Shown in pieces: positions 47,134-58,738 of a DNA stretch of 64,000 nt (positions are counted from its first letter, which is position 1; every line of letters begins with the position of its first letter). The notes under the pieces were generated by a model. That model made no database searches, was not told where the DNA came from, and saw nothing but the letters and a program-made list of their open reading frames with translations. A program made the translations under genes and the position numbers. Source of the stretch: Aquilaria yunnanensis. Lineage: Eukaryota; Streptophyta; Magnoliopsida; Malvales; Thymelaeaceae. Where the stretch lies: contig CM077594.1 of NCBI GenBank assembly GCA_039654915.1, positions 47,693,001 to 47,757,000 of the forward strand, given 5' to 3'.

Positions 47134-50100
47134 TGTCACACCTTACTCAGGCCCTGGCACATAAGTTTCAAGGTTTAACTCCCAAACCCACTTTAACACT
47201 AAAGACTTCAATTCTGCGAAACAGGCAATGGAAACCTTAAGTCTTATTTTCTTAAGGTGAGAAGCTTGGGAGGTGGCCCAGGAGGCTTTTAAACAAACCC
47301 AACAGCTACTTGCAGCAAAGGCAAGGCCCAATACGACTATCTTGCACAACAAGCAAGGCTTTAATTGATTACTTGCATCTCAAGCAAGGCAACACTTAAT
47401 GGAGATTTAAGTGCATAATTGGTGTGCAATCATGTGTGCTACTTATATGACAACCACAAAGCCCCATTATTGGTTTAGATTTTGAAGACCACAAGTTACT
47501 ATGCACATGATGCTCTCGGCCAACTCACAAGCATATAGTAGTGCACCACATTTCTATAAGTTTAGGCTTATAACTATTCACATAAAAATGTCAACATTGG
47601 CCCAAAACATTCAACATCCAAGTACAGGCATACTGCCATCCATAAGTCATACATAACTTGGCATACAAACCCAACAAAACCAACACAAGTCTAGGCGTCA
47701 AGGACTACATATATGTACACAAAAGAGTAGTCTACCTAGTGGCCAACATGGCTACATGCCATGAATCCCAAGCTAAACATGCCAAGTTATTACATACCAA
47801 GACCACTAATGGTCAAACATAACCTTGAGTATGCCATACAAGAGTACACACTGCAACACCAACCCAATTGCCTTGTTCATTGTCATGAAAGTAAATACTA
47901 TGATCAGAGCCAAAGTCCAAGTATCCATAACCTTCCTAGACAAGTCTCCAACTACAGCCTGCAAACTTAGCTCATAAGCCTCGGCCAACCATACATATAA
48001 GACTTGTAATGAACCTAAAACGATAAGCCAAGCACACATTGGAACATACCTTGGAAACTAAGCAAATTAGTGCAAAACACAAGCAACAAGCAAGCTAGCA
48101 CTACTCAGGCCGAATGTCCTTGCCTGAAATAAAAGGATGGGCAGTGAGTAGAACTCAGTAGGATTGAGTTATGTATATTCAACTCTAAAAAGAGTCTATT
48201 TAGTTAAGCTGAGTATTCACTCAAAGCTTAACCTCCCATTAGCAAGCTTTACCTGCAAAACAAACACAAGACAAAGAAACCAAGCATATACATATACAAG
48301 ATAATTAACCATAGCAAATAATCCATAGGTGGGGTTAGCAAGCACATGGAAACACAAAAGCACACAAGTACACACACACACTCCACATGTTTGCTCTCGG
48401 TCATAATGAACCATACATGTACCCAGGTGCACAATGCACACAATTCACCATCAAACAACTTACTTCCACATAGAGCTCCAAAATGTCAAGCAAACAGGCC
48501 ACATTTACTTGCATTTCTAGAACATGTACACTAGTCGATTAGCTAATCAACAATTCAACCGAGTATAAACTTTAAAGCCCATCAAGCAACTAAGGTCATT
48601 TGGCAAATTTTAACCATCACTTAGCCACTCTAAACACTTGAACCATGGCACATTACCAAGCAACATCAAGTGTTAGTGAACCCTACCTCAATAGCTCTCG
48701 GTTACAACCAAGCTTCAAGTATCCAAGTGTTCCTCAATCACAATGCCACATTATATTCTAATCATCAATGAATATCATCCATGGCATTATTACCAAGTAA
48801 CCAAGTGAAATGCACCATTTCACACTAATCCAAGCTTTGGGCCGAAATTGCCCATCTCACATAACAATGTTCTTTATCAAATTAACTCAATCCTTGATCA
48901 AAACCATCACATGAAACTTGTTCATAGCACATTTACCATGTAATCAAGTGATCAACACCTAATTACACTAACTCATGCTCTCGGCCATAAAGCCCAACTT
49001 CACACACTATTGTTTTTCATCATTCTAATTCATCATGTGCTCATTGAAGCTTCATTAACCAATAATCATGGCACTAATACCATGTAATTCAATGAGGAAC
49101 ACACCATTACCTCAAAATGCACCTTTCGGCCAAACTTCCACTTGTTCAACTTGATGTTCTTTACTCAAATTTTGCCTAGCACAAGCATAAATAGGCAACA
49201 ACAACACTTAGTCATGGATTAATTTCCATGGAATTCAAGAAGAACACCAAGATTACTTAACCATCACTCTCGGCCAAGACTAGGTTTTCCACAACAACAT
49301 AAACAATGCTCAATTCACTTAGTTTAACAACATTTGAGCACTCAATATCCTTGTTCATGGAAGCAAATACCATGGATTCAAGGAAGATAACAAGATTACC
49401 TTAAACCTAGGTTAGTTTGGCTCGGCCTTTCTTCAATCTTCAAGAACAACGTTTGATTCCAAGCAAACAAGAGCCGAAACACTCTTCTCCAAGCTTGAAT
49501 CCTTCAACGCCCTCAATTCTCCTTGAATCCAAGACCAATTATGAAGGAGCTCAAGAACAAGCTCTCAGCTAAACAAGAACAAAGGCAAGCTCGAAATGAA
49601 CAAAATGGTTTTGACTTGGATTTGGCCGAAAGACATAAGTCTTTAGTTAGCTAAAATGCCAACTTTTACTTCCATTTCTTTGCATGGTGTAATGTAGCCC
49701 TTAACTCCACATGTACACAAGGCCGCCACCAAAACTTGTGTTAAAATGGACACTTAAGCCCAACATGGCCCATAATGCCAAGCAAGTAACAAACACAAGT
49801 ACCAAGATGTCATAAACACCCATGCATAACCGGCCATGTAACTAAAAGAAAGACTAATTAGTTTAACTAGTAACTAGTGAATAGTACTTTAGTGGTAAAC
49901 AAGATTTTGACTAGCAATCATTGTTGTCTCCCACATTTGGTCTAGTCTTGCACTTGCCACCAAAAAAGTTTGCATGGCCGAAAATGCCAACCTTAAGTTT
50001 ATGGATTAAATTGCACCACCCATCTCAATGTACAATTTGATCCCCTTTCTCTGTTTTCTGTCAGCTTTCCCATAGTCCAGTTTCTATGTGCAGTTAAGGT

Positions 50101-50230
50101 CTGAAGGTTTCTAGTTTTGCACATAGGTCACTGTACTAGTTTCCATAGTTCCCCTCACTCTTCCTTTTTATTTTCCTTGTTTTCCTTTGTTCTCCTTGGC
50201 CTAAGCCAAGCACTTAGGAGGTGCCTAACA
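47134..50230. mobile_element. 3.1-kb solo LTR, probably of a chromovirus
   Basis: The stretch opens TGTCACACC and closes GGTGCCTAACA, flanked by perfect duplications TGGTT at 47129-47133 and 50231-50235. It has no primer site, polypurine tract or coding frame of note, so it is a solo LTR. Reading the minus strand gives TGTTAGGCACC...GGTGTGACA, and some layout recalls E's LTR, so minus is the likelier orientation. It belongs to a different family from the other LTRs here. The clade is a guess from length and ends. Confidence 0.88.
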
Positions 50231-50235
50231 TGGTT

Positions 50236-50548
50236 GACCGACTAATGACTTCAGAAAAAGGGAAAAAATGATTTTGGAAAGATGACTTCGGAAAGCAAAA
50301 AGAAAAACAAAACATCGAAGGAACTCTAGAAGTCAGAACCCACCGAAAGTCTTGCCGAAGTTGGGGTTTGAGGACGCCGTCGTGAAAGGTTGCCAGAAAT
50401 CGCTCCGTCGCTAGGACCCCCGCACAAAAAGGAGAAAAAGCAAGAGTGAAGCAAGCGCAAAGTGAGAGCAAAAGAAACACAAATCAAGAGTATGACAGGA
50501 GGAAGGCTTATATAGATCGAGGAAGGGCAGCCAAAAAGGCGTCGTAAA
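50236..50548 (-). promoter_or_regulatory. Element D antisense-gene leader and TATA box
   Basis: Minus-strand TATATAAG at 50514-50507 resembles that of C and lies about 275 nt from the ATG once the solo LTR is discounted. The upstream motif GGCGACGCTTCACC now sits at 51994-51981 because the copia-like solo LTR inserted between the two. The original gap is 45 nt, as in A and B. Confidence 0.7.
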
Positions 50549-51964
50549 TGTTAATGTTGTGCCCAAAAGCCAATCATGAGATGATTGTATTTTTTGCACA
50601 TTGAGTCATGATATTTTATTAAGGCATTAATCCAGCAATTATGTTTGTTGTTTTGTTTCTGTGTAACTTAACAAACATAATTGTAACCCTAGAATAATGA
50701 TATTCTTAAAAGTCCCTGGTCTAGTATTATTGTGGAGCGGTTTGCAATAATACATAACGACTAGCATATGTGGAGACAAATATGAGATATGTAGTCTACA
50801 TATGGGTACAAGTTAGAGAACTTGTGTACTGGACCGACCCACAATGAGAACACTACATGGATCATTATATGAGTGTCATAAGTGATTCTCATAGTGATCA
50901 TGGTATATGTAGTCCTTCCACCTAAGATCATCAAGGTTCCCTACATGTGAGTCACATACATTAATACTTTCCTTTGTTGCTCGTAACTGAGTGAACTTGA
51001 AGGAGGCCATTGGGTATGTCACATATCATGCGGAGGGATTTGTATGATCAAGATGGGATTTATCCCTCCTATGTAACGGGAGTGATATCTACGGGCCCTT
51101 TGATAGAGTATGACTTAGAAAAATGCATGGCCATGCTCAGATGAGTTGATATACGATATCAATGTCATCAGTTGAAGTTGGTCTACTCGGTAATCAAGAA
51201 ACCAAAGATTGGGCTATATGAGAGTGACATATTCCATGTCTCGTGCTTAGTCTTGATATCTTGGACAAAGGGACAATGGCATATATCGGTGATGATCATA
51301 AAGGTTTAGTCGAATCATCGACAATCTTGTCACTTGGGTAGCAATGATGTATTGCTAGACACCGCTCATTGCTTATGATCATAAATTTGATTTATGATCA
51401 TTGCCAATGTGATAAGAGCCTATTGGGTCGCACACATAGAGCCATTTGGATCATTAGAGTGCATGGGCTAATTATTTGGGTTTTGGTTTCACTTTAATTT
51501 CGTATTAATAATGGGCCCGAGAGTTGAGCCATTATTAAGCCCGAAATTAAATCCTAATTGGATTAGGGATTTCAAACCCATTAGGCCTGAAAGTTGAGTC
51601 TCACTATAAATACAACTTTTAGTGAGAAATTCATAGGTCCCCTTGCCCTAGCCTCCCAAAAGGACAGCCGCACTCTTCTCTTGCAATTCCTTGGAGGACG
51701 CAAGCTAGCACTGCGAGCGCAAGAGAAACGTATCTGCCGGGATGTGGTGGAAGCGTGGTGATCTCGAAAGGCTCGTGTGGATACCATTGAGAGCTTGAAC
51801 ACATCAACTGTTCAGGTTTTGTGATTCGACTCTACAGTTGAGTGAGAGATCTCAACCGAAAATTAGGTATGAAAATTTTCGAACACCCAGTTTACCCCGT
51901 TCACTTGGATCCTTGAGGGTTTCTGTTAAATTCCGCTGCGCTGTTTGGCTCCCGAAACCTAACA
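50549..51964 (+). mobile_element. Copia-like solo LTR inside element D
   Basis: This 1416-bp LTR opens TGTTAATG and closes CCTAACA, with flanks GTAAA (50544-50548) and GTAAT (51965-51969), a TSD with one mismatch. TATA-like ctataaataca near 51604 suggests plus orientation. It shares most of its length with 1-1153, and its first 150 bp appear inverted there. No internal region or convincing gene is present. Confidence 0.88.
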
Positions 51965-51969
51965 GTAAT

Positions 51970-52450
51970 AGTTGCGCGAAGGTGAAGCGTCGCCATGATT
52001 ATCCCTCACACATGAAAAGGCGTGCCCATCCCAGCTAATGCCTGCCACATGTCGCCCGTCATGAGAAACTAGGACACGCTTTCTGGCATCCAAAAAACCT
52101 GGGCACATGGCTCGAGACTGACACGCCTAGTTTCAAGACGCGACGATTCACTAGCCTATTGCGGGAAAAGTGAACAAGTTTGGAATCTCAAGACCACCAA
52201 AGGGCGGACAAATGACACCTATCCGAATAAGGTTCATCACCTAGGTGGCGAAGTGCCTCCCAGCCGACGTCACACTTTGGGTGTAAATCAGGTCCAGGGT
52301 TCAAGGCTCCGCGCCACCCTGTTCGACCGAAAATGGACATACTGCAACGCGGGCCTCCGGGAGTCCACAAGGTTGTTCTGTCAAAGACTGCCAGTTAAGC
52401 GATAGACAGATGCCGAAAAAGCTACTTGCCGAAGTCTTCACTTTAGCTTT
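51970..52450 (+). other. Element D 3' untranslated region
   Basis: No gene is visible. The stretch holds the antisense promoter motif (51981-51994), then a unique segment whose part 52250-52377 also occurs inside D's 3' LTR. It leads into the polypurine tract. Confidence 0.7.
52250..52377 (+). repeat. 128-bp segment, source copy of a duplication
   Basis: gaagtgcctccc...cacaaggttgt is repeated with few differences at 52965-53092 in the adjacent 3' LTR. The 5' LTR lacks it at the same place, so this is the source and the LTR the recipient. Confidence 0.9.
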
Positions 52451-52464
52451 CCAAGGGGGGCATG
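52451..52464 (+). promoter_or_regulatory. Element D polypurine tract
   Basis: ccaaggggggcatg stands directly before TGATAGC of the 3' LTR and matches A's tract on the other strand. Confidence 0.88.
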
Positions 52465-53589
52465 TGATAGCTGAAGTGTTATCACCCTGGTCAACCACCG
52501 ACCATGGAAAAGGATTCCGGAGTGAAGGAACTCATACACTTGAGGCACTCGACCTCAGTAGCTTGAAATTTCCAACTTCGGAAGCCAGCGTAGCACCTCC
52601 TTCTGAACGCCGGTGAAGTCACCCTCGGGGAAAAGGACCGACCACCCCCTACGGGTAAAAAGTCCTCCGAACAAGAATAGACCGAAGTTCTAACCAGTTC
52701 CCCCAAAATGAGACATCGACCAAAGGGACCTCGGTTGTACGGCAAGAGCCATTAAGGAGTCTCTGACACTCCGCTTACACAAAGTCATCAACACGCCACC
52801 TCCAGGCACGCTCTGGCACGAGCTCACTATCCAACGTCCTGTCACATACGGCAACACCTACTCCGGCTCACAACCCGAAGAGCCTGTAGATCACTAGGGG
52901 CCTCCACGCTTAGAAGTACGAACACCATCTAAAGCATACACGTGTCGAACACGTGTGGTCATCTGAAGTGCCTCCTCAGCCGACGTCACACTCTGGGTGT
53001 AAATCAGGTCCAGGGTTCAAGGCTCCGCGCCACCCTGTTCGACCAAAAATGGACATACTGCAATGCGGGCCTCCGGGAGTCCACAAGGTTGTCATCCTCT
53101 TCCTTTTATAAAAGGGAAGTCATCACAAGGAATGGGGGCTTCTGAGAGGAGGCTTCCGGGAGGAGGTTCTCGACCTAACCGGAGGACCAAAAGGACAAGA
53201 GGACGTTCTCCTCTCTCCGCCTGAATACTCCCCCTTCAGCCCTCAGAAAGACACGCCAGGCAAGATTCCCTTGTGCTTATTACTGAGTATCTCTCATTCT
53301 CACAGCACTGACTTGGGCATTGGAGGTTCCCCCCCGGAAATCCACCCCGGGGTCCTCCTAACCCTTGTTTTCTGAGTGTTTCAACCAGGTCTCCCTGAAG
53401 GATCTTCGCTCCGGGTTCTCTCCTGTGCCGGGAGCCTTTCCCGTCCTCACCAGCCACGGTATCAGAAGCTGCTGGCCATCACTTCAGGTAACCCTCTCAG
53501 GGTACCTCCGTGTCCATCCAGGAGTCCCTGCTGCCCACACCTTTGCACAACAGTAAAGATGCTGGCTCCGCCTAACTGGACCCGCATCA
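52465..53589 (+). repeat. Element D 3' LTR with 128-bp insert
   Basis: This 1125-bp LTR pairs with 8757-9775. The extra length is mainly the duplicated block at 52965-53092, placed just before the TATA-like ttttataaaagg. The LTR ends CGCATCA at E's integrase, followed by TSD TGCGT. Confidence 0.92.
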
Positions 53590-53594
53590 TGCGT

Positions 53595-54611
53595 CATTGT
53601 GGATATGCTAACCAAATGTGCCCACTTCTTACCTACAAAACTCAGAGACTCCTTGGAGAAGTTAGATCATATCTATGTTCAGGAGATAGTGAGACTACAT
53701 GGAGTGCCAAACACCATTGTATCTGATAGAGATCCAATATTTACAGGTCAGTTTTGGAGTACTTTTCATAAAGCGCAAGGAACCAAAATCCATTTGAGTA
53801 CTACTTATCATCCTCAGACAGATGGGCAATCTGAAAGGGTGATACGGATACTGGAAGACATGCTTAGGAGCTATGTGTTGGATTTCAAAGGTTAATGGGA
53901 CCAACACTTGCCGTTGGTGGAATTCTCATATAACAATAGTTACCAAAGCACCATTGGCATGGCACCTTATGAAGCATTATATGGAAGAAGGCGCATGACA
54001 CCCCACTATTGGGTGGAAGCCTCAAATAGGCTAGAGTTGGTCCCTAAAATTATTGAAGAGACTACTCCCAAAATCAAGAAGATTTAGAGAGATTAAAGGC
54101 AGCCAATGAAAGGACCACAGCCTATGTCAACAAAAGAATGAGAGACTTGGAATTTGAGGTTGGTGACAATATTTGGCTGAAAGTTGCACCAACCAAAGGC
54201 ACTGTCGGATTTGGTAGAAGAACCAAGTTAGCGCCAAGATACATCGGTCCTTATGAGATCTTAGACAGAGTTGGCAAGGTAGCATACAGGCTAGCTCTAC
54301 AGCCAATCATGTTAAGTGTTCATAATGTTTTTCACATCAGTATGCTTAAGAAGTGTCTATTGGACACCAACCATGCTATTGTAGTGGAAGAAATACAATT
54401 GGAACCTAACTTGACATATGAAGAGAAACCTATAGCTATCTTAGCCAAGGATAGCAGAAGGTTAATAAACAAACATATTCCCATGGTTAAAGTTTAGTGG
54501 TCACCCAACTCTGAAAGACAAGCAACCTGGGAAACTGAGAAACATCTTATAGAAAGGTATCCTAAAGAATACCCAAAGCTAAAGGCTATTTTGGAGGACC
54601 AAAATTTTTAA
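53595..54611 (+). pseudogene. pol: Element E integrase core and chromodomain-like tail
   Basis: The frame continues from 8756 after D. Core motifs are VIVDMLTKCAHFLPTK, IVSDRDPIFTGQFW (second catalytic Asp, about 53720) and HPQTDGQSERVIRILEDML (catalytic Glu). A stop at 53893-53895 and a shift near 54080 break it. The region 54138-54497 has the integrase C-terminal fold (LAPRYIGPYEILDRVGKVAY, HNVFHISMLKKC). After a TAG at 54495-54497 a chromodomain-like end follows (LTYEEKPIAILAKDSRRL before it; RQATWETEKHLIERYP after it). The final TAA is at 54609-54611. The chromodomain tail is the main reason to call E a chromovirus. Confidence 0.9.
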
Positions 54612-54623
54612 GGGGGGGAGGAT
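54610..54623 (+). promoter_or_regulatory. Element E polypurine tract
   Basis: aagggggggaggat overlaps the end of the pol stop codon and abuts TGTTACC of the 3' LTR, fixing that LTR's start. Confidence 0.9.
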
Positions 54624-57101
54624 TGTTACCGCCTCACAAAATCGGAGAATTACAAGTGTGTCATAATGTCTAAAAACCATTATATTGTGTAATTCTCACA
54701 ATAGTGATTGAAGTGTGGGGGGTAAAAGGCTTGATCAACACCTCCTTAAAAGTGTTCCAAGTTGGTAACTTAGCCCTCAAGAAAATTCTAAAGTATTGCT
54801 TATTTGTCAAGCAACCTATAGACTTTTTTGTAAGGTTTTGGAAATTCGGGTACTCAATTGCAAAACTCTCAAGAAAGAGACTTGGAGAGTTATGGGAAGG
54901 ATATAAATGTTATGAAAGTGCTATTGGAGGACCAAATTACTCATGGAAGACAAGTTTGCACAAAGGAAACACTAAAGGCAATAAGGACCTAAATGTCCTA
55001 GTGTAAACCTTAAGGTGTTCAAGCTTTTGACTGAAGTCTAAAGGTGGAATTGTGGGGTTATCCCACCATGGGTAGGCAGCCAAGACTTGATAATTAGTCA
55101 AAAATGTTTGGCACATGTGTACCATTGAGTTAAAGACAAAGAAACCATAATTAGTGAGAAAGAAAATGACATAAAGCAAGGTTAAGCTTGTTAAGTGTGT
55201 TTTGTGCCCTTAAGCTCATTTAAGCCCATTTAAGTGGCCAAATCACTTATCCCTCTCTCATTTTTGTCTACCCCCAGCCCAAGAACACAGCCATACTTCC
55301 TCCATAGACACCACACATTCAAACTTGCAATTGATTGTAATTGAAGGCAAAAGGAAGCAACTGGAAGCAAACTAGAGCTATTTCTTGGATACTTCAAGGA
55401 TCAAGCTTGATTTTCGGCCTACCCACTTTGGTAAGGGTTCTCTTGCTCACATGGACTATTTTATTCAATTTTCAAACATCCATGGAACTAGGGCTAAGCT
55501 TGGAAGAGAGCCATCTGCTTGATGAACCAAGCTTAGTGAGGGGAGTGCACTTATTGAAGGTTTTGTGACATAGTGTGAAGTGCACAATGATGGCAGCAAA
55601 GTGAGGGTTTCTAGAGCCCAAAGTTAGTACTAATTAGTGTTAAAATCCTCCTAAGACCAAGCATTAGCTTGAGGAGGGCTACTATAGTGATTTGGTTATG
55701 TTTATTATGTGTTTTATGGACTAACCTATGGTATATGTTGCTGCCACATTTCATGTGTTTGTTGTTCGTGTTTGGATGCTGCATTTGGTTTCTATATCTT
55801 GTATATATGCATTGTGGTTTTTGTGTCTTTGGATTCAGGTTTTAACGATGGTTACATTGCCTATTGAATCCAAGTGCTACCCCTACTAAGTTTCTTAATG
55901 AAACTTACTCCCCTAAATTCTGTCATTTCAGGTCCAGCTGAAAGATCACATTCAAAATAACCTTTGTGGTTTCAGTTTTCATCTAAAATTTTTAGGTACA
56001 TGAACATCCATATGTCTAGTTATGATCTGGAAAGTTTGGTGATTTTAGGAGAGCATTTGGAGTTTTTAGTGGTGGTACTTATTGTGTTGTGCAGCAGCTG
56101 TCCAGCATCCCATTTTTGGAGTCCATTGTGTCTCAGGACCTCCTGTAACCTAGGGTGCGTATTTAGCTGAGTTAAGACCATATTTTAGTGTATGTATGCA
56201 TTTACATGTAGTGTATGTAAAATGGGACAAGTATTTGAACATTCGAGAAATGTTTTGGCTATGTAAGTGATGTGGTGCAAAGCTGCCTAAGTGTGAATGA
56301 TGGGCTGCTTACTTGTAAATTCTGTTTTAGCTGCGTAAAGTTGTTAAAAGAAAGGAAATGTAATTTCTATGTGTAATGGACATATGGGATATCCTTGGAG
56401 GTGTTTCCCCTTGTGAATGAAGTGTTTGCATGGTTTGGAAAAATTGTATCGGCAAAATGGTCCAAAAGTTGCCAAAATTTTGACTCTGGACCTAATGTTT
56501 AATATCTCCCCGTGTAGAATGATTCTTGGTATGAAATTTTGACCACACCTAGAGGACATCTATAAAGTTAACTGGGTTTTAGAATTTCTAGATTTAGAGC
56601 CCGGTAACCAAAGATATGATGTTGTAAAGTTGGCTTAGTTACTGTTCATTTGATCAGAATTTTGTAACCAACTTAAAAAATCCATAACTTAGTCCATAGG
56701 TGGGCTCTTGATGTAAAAAAAAATTCCTTGCTTTTCTATAAGTCTCTACTTGATAATGGATTAAATAAAAGATGGTGTTATGTTGCTAGAATGATACATT
56801 TTATTAGTGGAAGTTACAGGTGCAGTAGCTGGTCACTAGAACTTAACAAGATTGCCTAATGTGTGGAAGCCAAAACTAAGGATTGTGCTAGTGTTTTCCT
56901 TCTTAGCTGCCATAGTGTGCATAAACGTAAATATGTGTGTTATGGTTAGACCAATATGCTTGTATTTACATAGTGCTCAAGAGGGTCACTTGAGTATGTA
57001 GACTAGGGTTGTTGTTCTGATGACCTACCGGACACACCAAACTTGGGAGTTTAAATGCATAGTTTTGGCACCATAACTAGACTACCCCGGAGTGGGTAAC
57101 A
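54624..57101 (+). repeat. Element E 3' LTR
   Basis: This 2478-bp LTR opens TGTTACC and closes GGGTAACA. It is closely similar to the solo LTR at 3916-6406 and to the fragment 1154-2106. Short open frames inside are not genes. Its outer TSD partner is out of the window. Confidence 0.93.
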
Positions 57102-57215
57102 ACCTGAGTCTGTACACTAGGGGTGTTCTTCTAATGACCTACAGGACACACCAATCCTAGGAGTTTAAATGCACAGTTTTGGCATCATAATTGGATTACC
57201 CCGGAGTGGGTAACA
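57102..57215 (+). repeat. Extra 114-bp LTR end of the E family
   Basis: It matches the last 114 bp of E-family LTRs and ends GGGTAACA at the junction with G's RT, but differs clearly from the LTR end just before it. Either E inserted near the end of an older sister LTR, or the LTR end was tandemly duplicated. The visible divergence favours the first. Confidence 0.75.
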
Positions 57216-57864
57216 CCAAGCCTAAGAAACTCCGCACTTCCGTAACTGTAGTTGGTCTCTTCAACTCAACTACCACCTAAACTTTTTCAGGATCAACTGA
57301 TAGACCATGAGCACTGATGATGTACCCTAACAATTGAATCCTTTCAGACCAAAACTCATGCTTAGACAACTTGGCATAATACTGGTTATCCTTCAGCACT
57401 TGCAAAACTGACATAAGATGCTTCTCATGTTCTGAGGTAGTTTGTGAGTACACCAAAATGTCATCGATGAAAACTTCAACAAACTGATCCAGAAATGGTT
57501 TAAAGATTTGATTCATAGCTTCTATGAATACTGCTGGAGCATTAGTCACACGGAATGACATAACTGTATACTCATAGTGTCCATACCTTGTCCTAATGGC
57601 AATTCTTAGGATATCTTCCTCCTTAACTCTGATCTGAAAGTATCCATACTGGAGACCAATCCTAGAAAATACCTTTGCTCCTTTGAGTCTATCAAACAAG
57701 TCATCGATTCTAGGAAGCGGATACTTATTCTTGACTGTTGCTACTTGAACTTTCTATAGTCGATGCATAGCCTTAAAGCTCCATCCTTCTTCTTCACAAA
57801 TAACACCGAGGCTCCCCATGGTGATACACTAGGCCTTATAAAGCCTTTCTCTAGCAGTTCCTCC
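57216..57864 (-). pseudogene. pol: Element G reverse transcriptase, main part
   Basis: Reading leftwards from 57864 the motifs are [34 protein letters not shown], a small frameshift near 57740, then [37 protein letters not shown] (catalytic, near 57465) and LSKHEFW. After the stop following DPEKV at 57277 the connection TTVTEVRSFLGL runs to the junction at 57216. The protein copies element RNA into DNA in working relatives. It resembles E's RT but is a different family. Confidence 0.88.
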
Positions 57865-57869
57865 AATTG

Positions 57870-58733
57870 TGATAGCCAAAGGCTATCGCCTCTATCTGGC
57901 CGAACTCCCTGCCACAAGAATGGCCAGAAGAAACTGGCGCTACCCGAGAAAAAGTGGGATCATACACCTCGGGAGATAGCCGAAGAGCTCCGAGCCCGGC
58001 ACGCCAGGAAACTTGAGGATACTACTAGCCCCCGAGGTTGTAAACAGATCGCCTTCGGAAAAGAGGCACCAGCTATTGCGGGCCGAACATGATCTCCCCG
58101 AAGGCAGAACTCCCTGAAGCTGGGTACCCCCGAACTGAGGGCGTGCTTCCCGAAGAGGCACCGTCCGTACCAAAGGATGACCTCGCCCAGGGACCTCGGG
58201 AGTACGGCAGGAGCATTTAAGGAAGCCTCTGACACGTCTTTTCACAGACGTCATAAAGCCGCCTCAATAGGCACTCTGACACACTGACACCATCAAAATC
58301 ACATCATGGCCTATCTCAGCACAAGGCTCAAGGCAACCTGCTACCTGCTATCTGTCCCCTACGCCCAGAAACTCAGGGAACATCAGACCGAACATGTGTC
58401 GCGATCTGAACGGGCTAGGTACTCCTATAAATACCAGGAAATAAATATTTGACAGGGGGTTGGTTGGCAAAGGTCTGACTCCTAGACTCTGAGAAAATCA
58501 CCAGGCGAGACTCTTCAGCCCCTTTGTGCTATTTCCTCTGCCTTTTCTCAGCCACCACTGACTTGGGCGTCGGAGGCTCCCCCCCCGGAAACACATTCCG
58601 GGGGCCTCCTAACCCACTTTTTCAAAGCATCTCAGGTACACTCCCAAGGGCGAACCATCCTCCAGGCGTTCTTCCTCCCAGAAGTCTCTCCACCAGTCAC
58701 CATGACTCTAAACGATGAGGCCCCTGGCCATCA
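57870..58733 (+). mobile_element. Solo LTR of the A family inside G
   Basis: This 864-bp LTR opens TGATAGCCAAAGGCTATCG and closes GGCCATCA, with perfect duplications AATTG at 57865-57869 and 58734-58738. TATAAATA near 58425 is the promoter equivalent. ATG at 58702 lies 32 nt before the LTR end, as in A, B and C. It lies in plus orientation. Confidence 0.95.
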
Positions 58734-58738
58734 AATTG

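Larger units (their letters stand above)
8757..53589 (+). mobile_element. Element D: Tat-lineage Ty3 element, partly deleted, inside E integrase
   Basis: Both LTRs open TGATAGC and close CATCA. Perfect TSDs TGCGT lie at 8752-8756 and 53590-53594, and E's integrase frame resumes exactly. The span is 44.8 kb, but removing C, the 3.1-kb solo LTR and the copia-like solo LTR leaves about 7.8 kb of D itself. D keeps the LTR-to-gag junction, shreds of RNase H and integrase, and a minus-strand antisense gene; protease and RT are absent. The 11701-11961 stretch after pol holds no gene. Its LTRs differ more than those of A, B or C, so it is the oldest of the four Tat insertions in this stack. Confidence 0.92.
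1154..57101 (+). mobile_element. Element E: Ty3/gypsy chromovirus (Tekay-like), heavily interrupted
   Basis: Parts in order are a 5' LTR fragment (1154-2106), tRNA-Met primer site, gag and protease (2273-3915), rest of protease, RT, RNase H and integrase N-terminus (6412-8756), integrase core with a chromodomain-like tail (53595-54611), polypurine tract and 3' LTR (54624-57101). Reading frames resume exactly across both internal interruptions when one TSD copy is counted once. Long LTRs of about 2.5 kb, a Met-tRNA primer site and a C-terminal chromodomain fit the Tekay/Del clade. Many stop codons and small duplications show it is dead. About 1.5 kb of the 5' LTR is displaced beyond the left edge by the copia-like insertion. 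Confidence 0.9.
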
